A stretch of 64,000 nt of DNA, from contig NZ_SOZE01000024.1 in NCBI RefSeq assembly GCF_004519315.1, positions 24,682 through 88,681 on the forward strand. The letters run 5' to 3'. The stretch comes from Mucilaginibacter psychrotolerans (GTDB lineage: Bacteria; Bacteroidota; Bacteroidia; Sphingobacteriales; Sphingobacteriaceae). Below the pieces are notes generated by a model that worked only from the letters and a program-made list of their open reading frames with translations, was not told the DNA's origin and searched no databases. Positions 8,448 to 16,897 of the stretch are shown here, one piece after another (position 1 is the first letter of the stretch; each line of letters begins with the position of its first letter). The position numbers and the translations under genes were made by a program.

Positions 8448-10409
8448 TTACAACACCCTTGTCAGGGTCACCGCATCGGGAGAGGTAAGCATCAGCGGTA
8501 CTTTTTCTATGGTTACGAAGCTCAGGTCGAGGCCAAAGTTGCGCTCTTCGGATAAGCTTATCTTTTTGAGGTGCGAGTAGATGAACATCACCACCTTTTC
8601 ATAAAACGACAGGTTATGCGAGCGCGACAACACCTTCTCTATCACCACAAACCTGAAATCGCCTACGATCTTGTGCTTGTTCAATGATTTATAGGTGCTG
8701 GTGATATCCACTTCGCCGTTCTTTACCAAATCTTCTACCACCTTGCGGAACAGCAGGTTGATCTGTTGCTCTACGCGGAAGCCCAGCTTAAAGTCTACAC
8801 GGATGAGCTTGCCAGGTATTAGGAAGTCTACCTCGTATTCGCTTTTGTAAGGCTCATCCACCACATCCACGTGTACCAGCCAGTAAACATCGGCGCGTTT
8901 GGGCTGTTTTTGCAGTATAGAGTAAATGATCTTCGATTCCACCTCGGAGTTGAAGTTGGCACTGGTAAGGTAAATAAGCTGTGAGGCGTATTTGGGTACG
9001 CTTTCGTCTTCGCTCATCTCTTTGATGATGTTGAAGTAATCATCAATCTCGATGAATTTAACATAGCGATTCTTGATTTTGCGCGCCATGTGCCAGGTCC
9101 ACATAATAACGAACAGGCCGGCACCTATAGATAACGTAAACCAACCACCATGAATGAATTTCACCAGGTTACCCAGTAAAAAGGTTCCTTCTATCACCAG
9201 GTATAGCGTAAGGAAGGTAGCGATGATATAGGTTGGTACCTTTTTACGCTGCAAAAATTTGGATACCAGTATGGTAGTCATGAGCATGGCTACAGTAATA
9301 CTTAAGCCGTAGGCCGCTTCCATTTTTGCAGAGTGGCGGAACAACACCACCACGCCAATACAGCCGAAGCAAAGCAGCCAGTTTACGCTGGGCACATATA
9401 ATTGCCCTTTTTGCTCGCTTGGGTAGTTTATCTTCACTTTTGGCCATAAGTTAAGCCTAACGGCTTCGGCAATCAGCGTAAACGAACCAGATATAAGCGC
9501 CTGCGAGGCTATAACCGCCGCAACTGTAGCTATACCTATACCGAATGGCAGGAACCAGGTTGGCATAATGGTGTAGAACGGGTTCAGCTTGTTTAGGTCT
9601 ATCGACTGGCCGCTGCGTTGCAGCAACCAAACCGCCTGGCCCAGGTAATTGAGTATAAGGCAGGTTTTTACGTATATCCAGCTTATTTGTATGTTTTTGC
9701 GGCCGCAGTGGCCCAAATCTGAGTATAAAGCTTCGGCTCCGGTGGTACACAGGAACACCGCACCTAAAATAATAAAGGCATTGTAGTTGCTGGTAAGTAA
9801 TTGGTAAGCATAGTAAGGGTTTAGTGCCCTTAATATAGATGGCATTTGCGCAATGTAGAAGATACCCAAAACGCCCATCATACTAAACCAGATGAACATG
9901 ATAGGCCCGAAAGCCTTACCCACCAGGGAGGTGCCGAATTGTTGAATGATGAACAGGCCGGCGATGATAGCGATTACGATCTTCACCGTAGGCAGCTCGG
10001 GGTAGTAGGTTTTTAAGCCTTCAATGGCTGATGAAATAGTGATTGGCGGGGTAATGATACCATCGGCAAGTAGCGCGCAGCCACCTATTACTGCTGGAAT
10101 GATGAGCCATTTGGCTTTACGGCGTACCAGCGAGAAGAGGGAAAAGATGCCACCTTCGCCTTTGTTATCGGCCCGGAGTGTGATTACTACATATTTCAGT
10201 GTGGTTTGGAGGGTTAGCGTCCAAAAGATGAGGGAAACGCCCCCCAGCACCAGTGTTTCTGAAATACGTTGAGAAAAGTTTGAATGTTCTGAACCAACGA
10301 TGGCTTTGAAAACATAGAGGGGGGATGTACCAATATCCCCGTAGATAATTCCTAAACTAATAAGGAGCCCAGCGGCCGTTAGTTTTTGCAGATCTTTATG
10401 ATTTGACAC
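8448..10409 (-). CDS. kup: Kup family potassium uptake protein
   Basis: 653 residues, the normal length of Kup/HAK/KT potassium transporters. The N-terminal GIIYGDIGTSPLYVF motif (about residues 18-32) is diagnostic, followed by about twelve membrane helices, including the AEALYSDLGHCG block near 225-236. The last 200 residues form the usual cytosolic C-terminal domain. Predicted function is low-affinity K+/H+ uptake. The start is a GTG at 10409, chosen because it places the motif at the family position and lies 13-20 bases downstream of a good promoter. Confidence 0.93.
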   Translation of the reverse strand: MSNHKDLQKLTAAGLLISLGIIYGDIGTSPLYVFKAIVGSEHSNFSQRISETLVLGGVSLIFWTLTLQTTLKYVVITLRADNKGEGGIFSLFSLVRRKAKWLIIPAVIGGCALLADGIITPPITISSAIEGLKTYYPELPTVKIVIAIIAGLFIIQQFGTSLVGKAFGPIMFIWFSMMGVLGIFYIAQMPSILRALNPYYAYQLLTSNYNAFIILGAVFLCTTGAEALYSDLGHCGRKNIQISWIYVKTCLILNYLGQAVWLLQRSGQSIDLNKLNPFYTIMPTWFLPFGIGIATVAAVIASQALISGSFTLIAEAVRLNLWPKVKINYPSEQKGQLYVPSVNWLLCFGCIGVVVLFRHSAKMEAAYGLSITVAMLMTTILVSKFLQRKKVPTYIIATFLTLYLVIEGTFLLGNLVKFIHGGWFTLSIGAGLFVIMWTWHMARKIKNRYVKFIEIDDYFNIIKEMSEDESVPKYASQLIYLTSANFNSEVESKIIYSILQKQPKRADVYWLVHVDVVDEPYKSEYEVDFLIPGKLIRVDFKLGFRVEQQINLLFRKVVEDLVKNGEVDITSTYKSLNKHKIVGDFRFVVIEKVLSRSHNLSFYEKVVMFIYSHLKKISLSEERNFGLDLSFVTIEKVPLMLTSPDAVTLTRVL

Positions 10410-10428
10410 AGCGTTTTTAAAAAGTTTA

Positions 10429-10456
10429 CAAATTTATAAAAATTACATTAGCACAA
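10429..10456 (-). promoter_or_regulatory. Promoter of kup (TTG-N17-TAAATTTG)
   Basis: On the minus strand an exact -7 match (TAAATTTG, 10436-10429) is preceded at a 17-base spacing by TTG (10456-10454). This is close to the Bacteroidota sigma-A consensus and implies a short leader before the GTG start. Confidence 0.6.
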
Positions 10457-10863
10457 CAGTAATTTTAAAATAGGGCATAATACCGCCGCATATTTACACA
10501 ATTGCATCAAAAGCCAATCATTATTTGCATAATTTATAAACGGCATTATTAAAAAGCCTTATGATTTATTAAACTTTCAAATTATATTTAGTTTTTAAAT
10601 GGCGTGGCGGGCTGATGCTCAGGTAGGTGAACTGGATTTTCTGCGTGCGGAAAAGGTTTTTTGCCCATGAGTGGCTGTTGCCGATTTATAGCACGGATAT
10701 ATAAAATAAACGCTGCTTATTAAATAAGCATGCAGTAACTTAAACCATTGTGCGCCGTATAAGTCAATAGCTGCAATAACGCATAAAAAATGCTTAAATT
10801 GTTAAAAATTGTTAAAAGCATTTAATAATTGATGATTTGACAGTTTATCGCGTACAATATTTA
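10457..10863. other. AT-rich intergenic region
   Basis: Spacer between divergent kup and the T9SS-domain gene. The only structure seen is a weak inverted repeat at about 10788-10823 (AAATGCTT / AAGCATTT). No gene or RNA was recognised. Confidence 0.5.
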
Positions 10864-10871
10864 TACTTTTG
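10864..10871 (+). promoter_or_regulatory. Candidate -7 element (TACTTTTG)
   Basis: Exact TAnnTTTG match, 16 bases before the ATG at 10887. A TTGACA at 10837-10842 lies upstream but at a longer spacing than ideal for this -7. Confidence 0.5.
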
Positions 10872-10886
10872 CAGGTAATATCTATT

Positions 10887-11417
10887 ATGAGGAGAAAATT
10901 TACGAAGCTTAATTCCTGGTTTACTATCGCACTGCTTGCAGTGATGGTAAACGTTGCCTTTGCAAAGGGGATAGCCGAGCAAAAATCAGACACCTCGTAC
11001 CTGAAGTATCTTAAAAGTAAACCCAAAACGGGTAGCAAAAGCATCCTGCATTTATCCCTGCCGCCCATAAAACCGGCTGCTATATCTTCTACAAAAATAG
11101 TTTTCGCGAAGCCTGTTGTTGACAAGTACCCCGGGCCGCCAATGCAGTCAGATAAAGTATTATCTAACGTGCAGGTGTACCCAAACCCGGTAAACGATGT
11201 GCTCAACGTAAAATACACCGTATCGCGCGGCGCGTTTGTGAATGTAAAAGTGATGGATGTATTGGGCAACGATGTACTTACCCTCTATTCGCAGCGTTCA
11301 GAGGCCGGCGACCAAAACATTACCTACAACATCAACAACAAGCTATCTCGCGGTTTTTACTTCCTGCGGATAAACGTGGGTACCGAATCTATCAACAAAA
11401 GGATATCGGTACTGTAA
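10887..11417 (+). CDS. T9SS type A sorting-domain protein with almost no cargo
   Basis: 176 residues from the ATG at 10887 (an in-frame TTG at 10869 is less likely). A signal peptide ends near VAFAKG, a linker of about 70 residues rich in Lys, Pro and Ser follows, and the C-terminal 80 residues are a type IX secretion sorting domain: VYPNPVNDVLNVKY, then VMDVLGNDV and a SRGFYFLRI strand, ending KRISVL. Proteins with this tail cross the outer membrane through T9SS and are released or anchored. Here nearly nothing is left for the tail to carry, which is odd. Confidence 0.85.
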   Translation: MRRKFTKLNSWFTIALLAVMVNVAFAKGIAEQKSDTSYLKYLKSKPKTGSKSILHLSLPPIKPAAISSTKIVFAKPVVDKYPGPPMQSDKVLSNVQVYPNPVNDVLNVKYTVSRGAFVNVKVMDVLGNDVLTLYSQRSEAGDQNITYNINNKLSRGFYFLRINVGTESINKRISVL

Positions 11418-11437
11418 GGCCAGCCCCCCTGTTAAAT

Positions 11438-11517
11438 TTCGAACACCGAATGCTGAATATCGAATGATGAAGTGAAAACTTCGATATTGGATAGTCGAAA
11501 TTCATTATTCGATATTA
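11438..11517. repeat. Intergenic word repeat, GAATATCGAAT family, copy 1
   Basis: Built from degenerate copies of CGAATGCTGAATATCGAATGA on both strands (for example AACACCGAATGC, then ATTATTCGATATT). It can fold into an imperfect hairpin. A second copy lies at 12249-12336, on the other side of the FAH-family gene. Confidence 0.6.
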
Positions 11518-11601
11518 AATCCCTTCCGCTTTATTAAACTACGAACAGAATTTTTACACTGCAATTTTCTTTCAATCGCTTTTCTAAGGGCGTATATTTT
11601 T

Positions 11602-11609
11602 TAGCTTTG
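11602..11609 (+). promoter_or_regulatory. Candidate -7 element (TAGCTTTG)
   Basis: Exact TAnnTTTG match 18 bases before the ATG at 11628; -33 region T-rich only. Confidence 0.45.
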
Positions 11610-11627
11610 GGGTTATTACTGTAATGT

Positions 11628-12239
11628 ATGAAAATCATCGCCATTGGCCGCAATTATGCCGAGCATGCCAAAGAACTCAATAACCCCGTGCCCAGCGTGC
11701 CCGTTGTTTTTATGAAGCCCGATACCGCGCTACTAAAAGATAATAAACCCTTTTACCACCCCGATTTTTCGCAGGATATACACCACGAGATTGAAGTGGT
11801 ACTGAAAATTTGTAAAGAGGGCAAGCACATCAGCGAGAAATTTGCCGCCAACTATTACGACGAGATTGCCCTTGGGGTAGATTTTACCGCCCGCGATATA
11901 CAGGCCCGCCATAAAGAAAAAGGCCTGCCCTGGGAACTGGCCAAGGCTTTCGACAATTCGGCGCCGGTAAGTAATTTTGTACCGAAAGCGCAATTCGCGG
12001 ATTTGTACCAGCTGAGCTTCAACCTGGATGTAAATGGCGAAACCCGCCAGCAAGGCAACACCAAAGATTTGCTTTTTTCTTTTGAACGCATCATCGCCTT
12101 CGTATCGCAATACATCACCCTCAAAAAAGGCGACCTGATATTCACCGGCACTCCGCAGGGTGTAGGCAAGGTTAGCATAGGCGATAAGCTTGAGGGCTAC
12201 CTGGAAGGGGAGAAGATGCTTGATTTTGAGGTGAAATAG
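11628..12239 (+). CDS. Fumarylacetoacetate hydrolase family protein
   Basis: 203 residues, single-domain FAH fold of the FAHD1/YcgM type. Visible are the N-terminal IGRNYAEHAKEL, FMKPDTALL, the metal-binding acidic residues in HHEIEVVL (about 45-52) and GVDFTARDIQ (about 83-92), and the closing FTGTPQGVG (about 174-182). Such enzymes are acylpyruvate hydrolases or oxaloacetate decarboxylases using Mg2+. No pathway neighbours are present to fix the substrate. Flanked on both sides by copies of the same intergenic repeat family. Confidence 0.9.
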   Translation: MKIIAIGRNYAEHAKELNNPVPSVPVVFMKPDTALLKDNKPFYHPDFSQDIHHEIEVVLKICKEGKHISEKFAANYYDEIALGVDFTARDIQARHKEKGLPWELAKAFDNSAPVSNFVPKAQFADLYQLSFNLDVNGETRQQGNTKDLLFSFERIIAFVSQYITLKKGDLIFTGTPQGVGKVSIGDKLEGYLEGEKMLDFEVK

Positions 12240-12248
12240 GAGGATTTA

Positions 12249-12336
12249 GAATATCGAATAGCGAATGCCGAATTTCCAATGATGAAGTGTTTTTCCCTTC
12301 ATTATTCGATATTCAATATTCGGTGTTCGCTATTTA
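12249..12336. repeat. Intergenic word repeat, GAATATCGAAT family, copy 2
   Basis: Starts about ten bases after the FAH stop. Left arm words (GAATATCGAATAGCGAATGC) are mirrored by ATTATTCGATATTCAATATT and CGGTGTTCG on the right around CTTCATT, giving a long imperfect hairpin. Confidence 0.65.
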
Positions 12337-12405
12337 TCCAGACTATACAGATATCCCCCTAACAAAACCACCCGGTAGTGGTTATCTAAAAAATTTTAAA
12401 GAAGT

Positions 12406-14163
12406 ATGCCAGTTCGACCGTGTAGTAAGAAGAGATCGATAAAAACGAATTGTAGAACTTGCGCAGTAATCATCCTGCTACTGGTTTGCGGCAAAGCATC
12501 TCTGGCCCAGCAAACCATCCAAAGCAAACAATACCCTAAAGATGCGTTCCGTTACCCGCTCGATCTGCCACCGGTTACCGCAGGCTCCTTCGGCGAGTTG
12601 AGGCCTGCGCATTTCCACTCGGGTTTAGATTTTAAAACCATGCAGCGCACCGGGTTCCCGGTACATGCTGTTGGCGATGGCTACGTGTCGCGGATGCGCA
12701 TACAATTCGGCGGCTTTGGGCAGGCCATTTATGTTACGCATCCAAACGGCTACACTTCGGTTTACGGGCATATCCAAAGTTTTACGCCGGAGGAGTTTAA
12801 ATACATACGCGATTACCAGTACAAAAACCAAACCTTTGAGGCCGATATTGCCGTACCCAAAGGCATGTTCAAGGTGCTTAAGGGCGATGTGATAGCCATG
12901 TCGGGCAACGAAGGTGCATCTGCCGGTCCGCACGTGCACTTTGAGCTGCGCGATACCCTCACTCAGGAAACCATCAACCCGCAGCTTTTCGGGCTCACGA
13001 TACCTGATGAGGTGCCGCCAACCATTACCGCCATCGGCATTTATCATTTAAACGGCAACCCCTTCAGCGAGAAAACGCCCAAAGAATTCCTCAGCGTAAC
13101 CGGCTCGGCGGGCAACTATCATCTTTTGAAGCCCCAGGTACTGCAGCTTAGTGGCAACACCGGCTTCGGCATTGCCGTTACCGATCAAAACAGCGCATCT
13201 AATAATCACAATGGCGTATATTCCATCCAAATGAAGCTGGATGGGCAAACGGTTTACACCTTTGCCGTAGAACGTTTCGCCTTCGACCAAACGCACGCCG
13301 TAAACGCCTATACCGATTACCCCGCATTTTTGCTTTCCCGCAGAATGATACAGAAATGCTTCATACTGCCCGGCAGCCGTATATCGCTTTATCCGCAATC
13401 GATCAACAGGGGTATCATCCCTTTCAACGATAACCAACTGCACGATGTGGAGTTCATCTGCAAGGATGTGATGGGCAATACCTCCACCGTGAAACTGAAG
13501 GTTCAGTCGAACACATCGGCAAACAACATTGCCCCGTTGAAGCCCCTGGGCACGCTGATGCATTACGACGATAATAACGACTTTTACAATGGCAAGGTGC
13601 GCGTGCAGATAATGCCCGGCAATTTGTACGATGACCTGGACTTTATGTACGATACCCAGCCCATGAAGCCCGGCGCGTATTCGGTAACGCATCGCATCCA
13701 CAATAAGTTTACACCCATACACGATGAGTACGAACTTTGGATAAAGCCCGATATGGACCTGGGCAAGTATGCCGATAAGGCGGTAATAGTAAACGCAGCT
13801 ACCGGCAGCATAGGCGGCCAGTACGATGGCGGCTTTGTGAAAGCCACCGCCCATGCCTTCGGCGATTTTTATATCAAGGTCGATTCCGTGCCGCCTGTTA
13901 TCACGCCCATCAACATCCGCAACGGCAGCAACCTAAAGGCCATCAGCGCGATAAAGCTGCGCATGAGCGATAATTTGTCGGGCGTGAAAAGTTTTGCCGG
14001 GAAGATTGATGGTAAATGGGTGTTGGTAGAGCGGAACTACAAAACAAAAATATTAAGTTATACTTTTACTGCCGATATTGTGCCCGGAAAACATAATTTT
14101 GAATTTACGGTGATAGATGCTAAAAACAATATCGCCACCTTTACGGCTCAATTTACACGATAA
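12406..14163 (+). CDS. M23 family metallopeptidase (LytM-type), secreted
   Basis: 585 residues. After a basic N-terminus and hydrophobic signal (VIILLLVCGKASLAQ), the peptidase domain lies at about residues 58-200. Zinc ligands are visible as HFHSGLDF (H and D) and GPHVHFEL (HxH), with GNEGASAG between. The remaining 380 residues have Ig-like/beta-sandwich character and are not assigned. The role is cleavage of peptidoglycan cross-links in the periplasm. The last 28 bases with the stop codon recur as an exact direct repeat at 14709-14736, so this gene was probably once adjacent to the peroxiredoxin gene. Confidence 0.9.
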   Translation: MPVRPCSKKRSIKTNCRTCAVIILLLVCGKASLAQQTIQSKQYPKDAFRYPLDLPPVTAGSFGELRPAHFHSGLDFKTMQRTGFPVHAVGDGYVSRMRIQFGGFGQAIYVTHPNGYTSVYGHIQSFTPEEFKYIRDYQYKNQTFEADIAVPKGMFKVLKGDVIAMSGNEGASAGPHVHFELRDTLTQETINPQLFGLTIPDEVPPTITAIGIYHLNGNPFSEKTPKEFLSVTGSAGNYHLLKPQVLQLSGNTGFGIAVTDQNSASNNHNGVYSIQMKLDGQTVYTFAVERFAFDQTHAVNAYTDYPAFLLSRRMIQKCFILPGSRISLYPQSINRGIIPFNDNQLHDVEFICKDVMGNTSTVKLKVQSNTSANNIAPLKPLGTLMHYDDNNDFYNGKVRVQIMPGNLYDDLDFMYDTQPMKPGAYSVTHRIHNKFTPIHDEYELWIKPDMDLGKYADKAVIVNAATGSIGGQYDGGFVKATAHAFGDFYIKVDSVPPVITPINIRNGSNLKAISAIKLRMSDNLSGVKSFAGKIDGKWVLVERNYKTKILSYTFTADIVPGKHNFEFTVIDAKNNIATFTAQFTR

Positions 14164-14164
14164 A
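14137..14164. repeat. 28-bp direct repeat, left copy (3' end of the M23 gene)
   Basis: Covers the final codons and TAA stop of the M23 gene (core TTTACGGCTCAATTTACACG). Identical to 14709-14736 over all 28 bases; flanking bases differ on both sides. Confidence 0.95.
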
Positions 14165-14176
14165 CTGAACTAATCG

Positions 14177-14692
14177 TTGAGGCAAATAATAATTGACAAA
14201 AGTATTGAGCGGGGCCGATTGGTTTATAAATTCGACCGAAAGCTGGTAGGCGATTATACAATGAGCTTTATTTTAGGGATAGGTTTCCCAATAGTTCTTT
14301 TCATCTGGTCTTTAATAAATCCTTACGTTTTCCGGAATGCTCCCGGTGCCGGATTTTTACTTTGCGTTATTACATGGACGCTAATAAACTACTATTATAG
14401 CATCAAGTTGGTGAAGGTTCGCATGAGGAATCCTGGCGAAAATAAAGAACAGATAATAGGCATAGTACAGCATTACTACCCCAAAGTTAATTTCACTTCC
14501 GGAATGCTATCGCTGATAAGAGGGCAAAAGCCTGAAGGCTGGGGAGGAAGAGGTAAGGTCGTTAGTATCATTATAAATGGCGACTATCTATACATAAACG
14601 TCGTGAGCACCTTTCGTGGTGGACAATTCGATGTTTTGTTCTGCGGACTCCTCAACCACCTCGAAGCTAAAGATTTGGCGAGAGCGTTCTAA
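14177..14692 (+). CDS. Hypothetical membrane protein on an inserted segment
   Basis: Not recognised. About 171 residues from a TTG start at 14177 (no earlier ATG in frame). Two hydrophobic segments at about residues 29-47 and 55-73 form a hairpin in the membrane, followed by a soluble C-terminal domain containing the GWGGRGKVVSIIINGDYLYINVVS stretch in parts. The DNA is AT-richer than its neighbours: one 60-base line inside it (14281-14340) has 22 G+C, one line inside the M23 gene (12961-13020) has 33. The gene fills the interval between the two 28-bp repeats, which suggests insertion. Confidence 0.65.
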   Translation: MRQIIIDKSIERGRLVYKFDRKLVGDYTMSFILGIGFPIVLFIWSLINPYVFRNAPGAGFLLCVITWTLINYYYSIKLVKVRMRNPGENKEQIIGIVQHYYPKVNFTSGMLSLIRGQKPEGWGGRGKVVSIIINGDYLYINVVSTFRGGQFDVLFCGLLNHLEAKDLARAF

Positions 14693-14708
14693 AGGATTGA
14701 AATTTTAT

Positions 14709-14736
14709 ACCTTTACGGCTCAATTTACACGATAAA
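14709..14736. repeat. 28-bp direct repeat, right copy
   Basis: Exact copy of 14137-14164. It ends one base before the ATG of the peroxiredoxin gene, so this copy preserves what looks like the ancestral stop-TAT-G junction between the M23 gene and bcp. Confidence 0.95.
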
Positions 14737-14737
14737 T

Positions 14738-15199
14738 ATGGCAACTCTTCAACCAGGCGACAAAGCCCCCGATTTTACCGCTAAGGATCAGAATGGCAAG
14801 GAAGTATCCTTGTCAGATTATAAAGGCAAAAACCTTATCCTTTACTTTTACCCAAAGGACGATACCCCCGGTTGCACGGCAGAATCATGCGATTTCAGAG
14901 ATAACTACCAATCGTTGTTGGGCCAGGGTTTCGATGTGATAGGCGTTAGTGTCGACGATGAAAAATCACACAAAAAATTCGAGACCAAATACAGCCTGCC
15001 CTTTACGCTGATAGCCGATACCGACCACAGCATTGTAGAAGCATATGATGTTTGGAAGGAAAAGAATATGTACGGCAAAAAGTATATGGGCACCGCGCGC
15101 ACTACATTTGTGATTAATGCGGATGGCGTTATAGACCATGTGATTGATAAGGTAGATACCAAAGCCTCATCGCAGCAGGTGCTGGAGCTGGTAAAATAA
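14738..15199 (+). CDS. bcp: Thioredoxin-dependent thiol peroxidase (Bcp/PrxQ)
   Basis: 153 residues, the standard Bcp length. The peroxidatic site PGCTAESCDFRD (about residues 45-56) contains Cys47 and a resolving Cys52, the Cys-X4-Cys arrangement of the PrxQ class. The upstream FYPKDDTPG and the later TARTTFVI are also typical. It reduces hydrogen peroxide and organic hydroperoxides with electrons from thioredoxin, in the cytosol. The ATG at 14738 follows immediately after the second 28-bp repeat. Confidence 0.95.
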   Translation: MATLQPGDKAPDFTAKDQNGKEVSLSDYKGKNLILYFYPKDDTPGCTAESCDFRDNYQSLLGQGFDVIGVSVDDEKSHKKFETKYSLPFTLIADTDHSIVEAYDVWKEKNMYGKKYMGTARTTFVINADGVIDHVIDKVDTKASSQQVLELVK

Positions 15200-15261
15200 C
15201 CCTGCGCCAAACATATTGATGCAAAAAAGCTTTATATTTATTTAAAGATAAATTTTAATAG

Positions 15262-15816
15262 ATGGCCATACAGGCAGAAGACGAAGAGATTCTCAGTAAG
15301 TTTAGGGAAGATAAAACCCGCAACGAGGCATTCAACATGCTGCTGAAGAAGTATCAGCAAAAAATATACTGGCACGTGCGCCGTATGGTGATAGACCACG
15401 ACGATGCCGACGACCTTACGCAGGACGTTTTTATTAAAGTGTGGAAAAACCTGCCGGGCTTTCGTAACGATGCGCAGTTATACACCTGGATGTACCGCAT
15501 TGCCACCAACGAGTGCATCACCTTTTTAAATAAAAAGAAGCAAAAGAACAATATTTCGCTGGATGATGTGGATTACGAGTTGGCGGATACCCTATCAAGC
15601 TCTGACCAGTTCACGGGCGACCAGATACAGCGCAAACTGCAGGAAGCCATACTTACCCTGCCCGATAAACAACGCCTTGTGTTTAACATGAAGTACTTCG
15701 ACGATATGAAGTACGAGGAGATGAGCGAGGTGCTGGGCACCAGCGTCGGGGCGCTGAAAGCATCGTTTCACCTGGCTGTGAAAAAAATAGAGGCGTTTGT
15801 TACGAATACCGATTAA
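15262..15816 (+). CDS. ECF-type RNA polymerase sigma factor (sigma-70 family)
   Basis: 184 residues. Sigma region 2 is seen in DADDLTQDVFIKVWKNL and YTWMYRIATNECITFL (about residues 46-93), and region 4 in LTLPDKQRLVFNMKYFDDMKYEEMSE and GTSVGALKASFHLAVKKIE towards the C-terminus. It directs RNA polymerase to a small regulon. The two genes that follow (a membrane protein with soluble N-terminal repeats and a CpxP-like periplasmic protein) suggest an envelope-stress type regulatory unit, with the next gene as candidate anti-sigma partner. Confidence 0.92.
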   Translation: MAIQAEDEEILSKFREDKTRNEAFNMLLKKYQQKIYWHVRRMVIDHDDADDLTQDVFIKVWKNLPGFRNDAQLYTWMYRIATNECITFLNKKKQKNNISLDDVDYELADTLSSSDQFTGDQIQRKLQEAILTLPDKQRLVFNMKYFDDMKYEEMSEVLGTSVGALKASFHLAVKKIEAFVTNTD

Positions 15817-15867
15817 TTACTAAATTAGCATTAAACCTTTTGAAGTATTATTCATCTATAACAGCGT

Positions 15868-16884
15868 ATGGAAAGCGATATGGACAATAGGGAATGGGGG
15901 GACGAAGAAATGTCACTAAAACGGTTTACTAAAAATAACCCGTTCACGGTGCCGTCTGCCTATTTTGAAGAAGCCGGTCAGCGCATTTTATCATTGGTTA
16001 AATTAGATGAATTAAAAAGTATAGACCCGGCTAACGGTTTTACGGTACCTGCAAATTATTTTGACGAGCTTACGGGCAACGTTACCAGCAGGATAAATAT
16101 AGGTGTAGAGGCAGATACAGCACACAGCGGCTTTGCTTTGCCCGCAAATTACTTTGACCAACTTACGGCAAACATTACCGGCAGGATAAACATAGGAATG
16201 GCTGAGGCTACCGAAGATAACGGTTTTGCCCTGCCAGCAAACTATTTTGAGCAGCTGAGCAATAACATCACCAGCCGCATCAGTATTGAAGCTGAAGCTG
16301 ACGAAGATATGGGCTATGCCCTGCCGGCAGGTTACTTCGACGAGTTGACCAGCAAGATAGAAAGCCGTATTGCGGTAGAAGAGCTTGCCAACAGAGAGGA
16401 GTTTTTTGCCGTGCCCGAGGGTTACTTTAACGATATGCAGCAGCAGATTGCCGCCCGCATTGCTGTTGAAGAGATACTTGCCGAAAAAACAACAGGCTTT
16501 ACCGTGCCGGATAACTATTTCGATGTGCTAAATCGAAATATTCTTAACAAAACGGTAAACAAAGAGGTAGTTATCCGTAAAACCATTATCAGGAAGCTGT
16601 TCGCCAGCAATTCGTTTAAATACGCAACTGCCGCTTGCCTGGCCTTGATGATTGGTACAGGCGTAATTCTACAGCAGAACGGTACTGTGGTTGTTGTTCC
16701 GGAAGCAGCGCATCAAAAGTCCTTGCTACACAACGAACTGTCTACCGTACCAGTTGACGAAATTAAAGATTACCTTGAACTGAACGTAGATGCCGGCGAT
16801 GCAACCGGTATGATACAGGATGATAAACAAATCAATACCAAAGCGCTCGCCGATGATCTGAGCGATTATATTGATGCTAACTAA
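15868..16884 (+). CDS. Seven-repeat single-span membrane protein, candidate anti-sigma
   Basis: 338 residues. An F-T/A-V/L-P-x-x-Y-F motif recurs at about residues 26, 58, 89, 120, 150, 180 and 211. Each motif is followed by DELT..I.SRI-like text, giving a period near 31 residues. One membrane helix follows at about 251-269, then a 70-residue periplasmic tail. The repeats would therefore be cytosolic, where a sigma-binding domain belongs. It lies 51 bases after the ECF sigma gene and just before a CpxP-like gene. I know of no function for the repeat; similar single motifs occur next to ECF sigma genes in Bacteroidota. Anti-sigma function is an inference from position and topology. Confidence 0.75.
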   Translation: MESDMDNREWGDEEMSLKRFTKNNPFTVPSAYFEEAGQRILSLVKLDELKSIDPANGFTVPANYFDELTGNVTSRINIGVEADTAHSGFALPANYFDQLTANITGRINIGMAEATEDNGFALPANYFEQLSNNITSRISIEAEADEDMGYALPAGYFDELTSKIESRIAVEELANREEFFAVPEGYFNDMQQQIAARIAVEEILAEKTTGFTVPDNYFDVLNRNILNKTVNKEVVIRKTIIRKLFASNSFKYATAACLALMIGTGVILQQNGTVVVVPEAAHQKSLLHNELSTVPVDEIKDYLELNVDAGDATGMIQDDKQINTKALADDLSDYIDAN

Positions 16885-16897
16885 CGCGACACTTTTG

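Noticed and set aside
13048..13854. 268-codon minus-strand ORF
   Set aside because: Antisense shadow of the M23 gene, which has clear zinc ligands in the sense frame.
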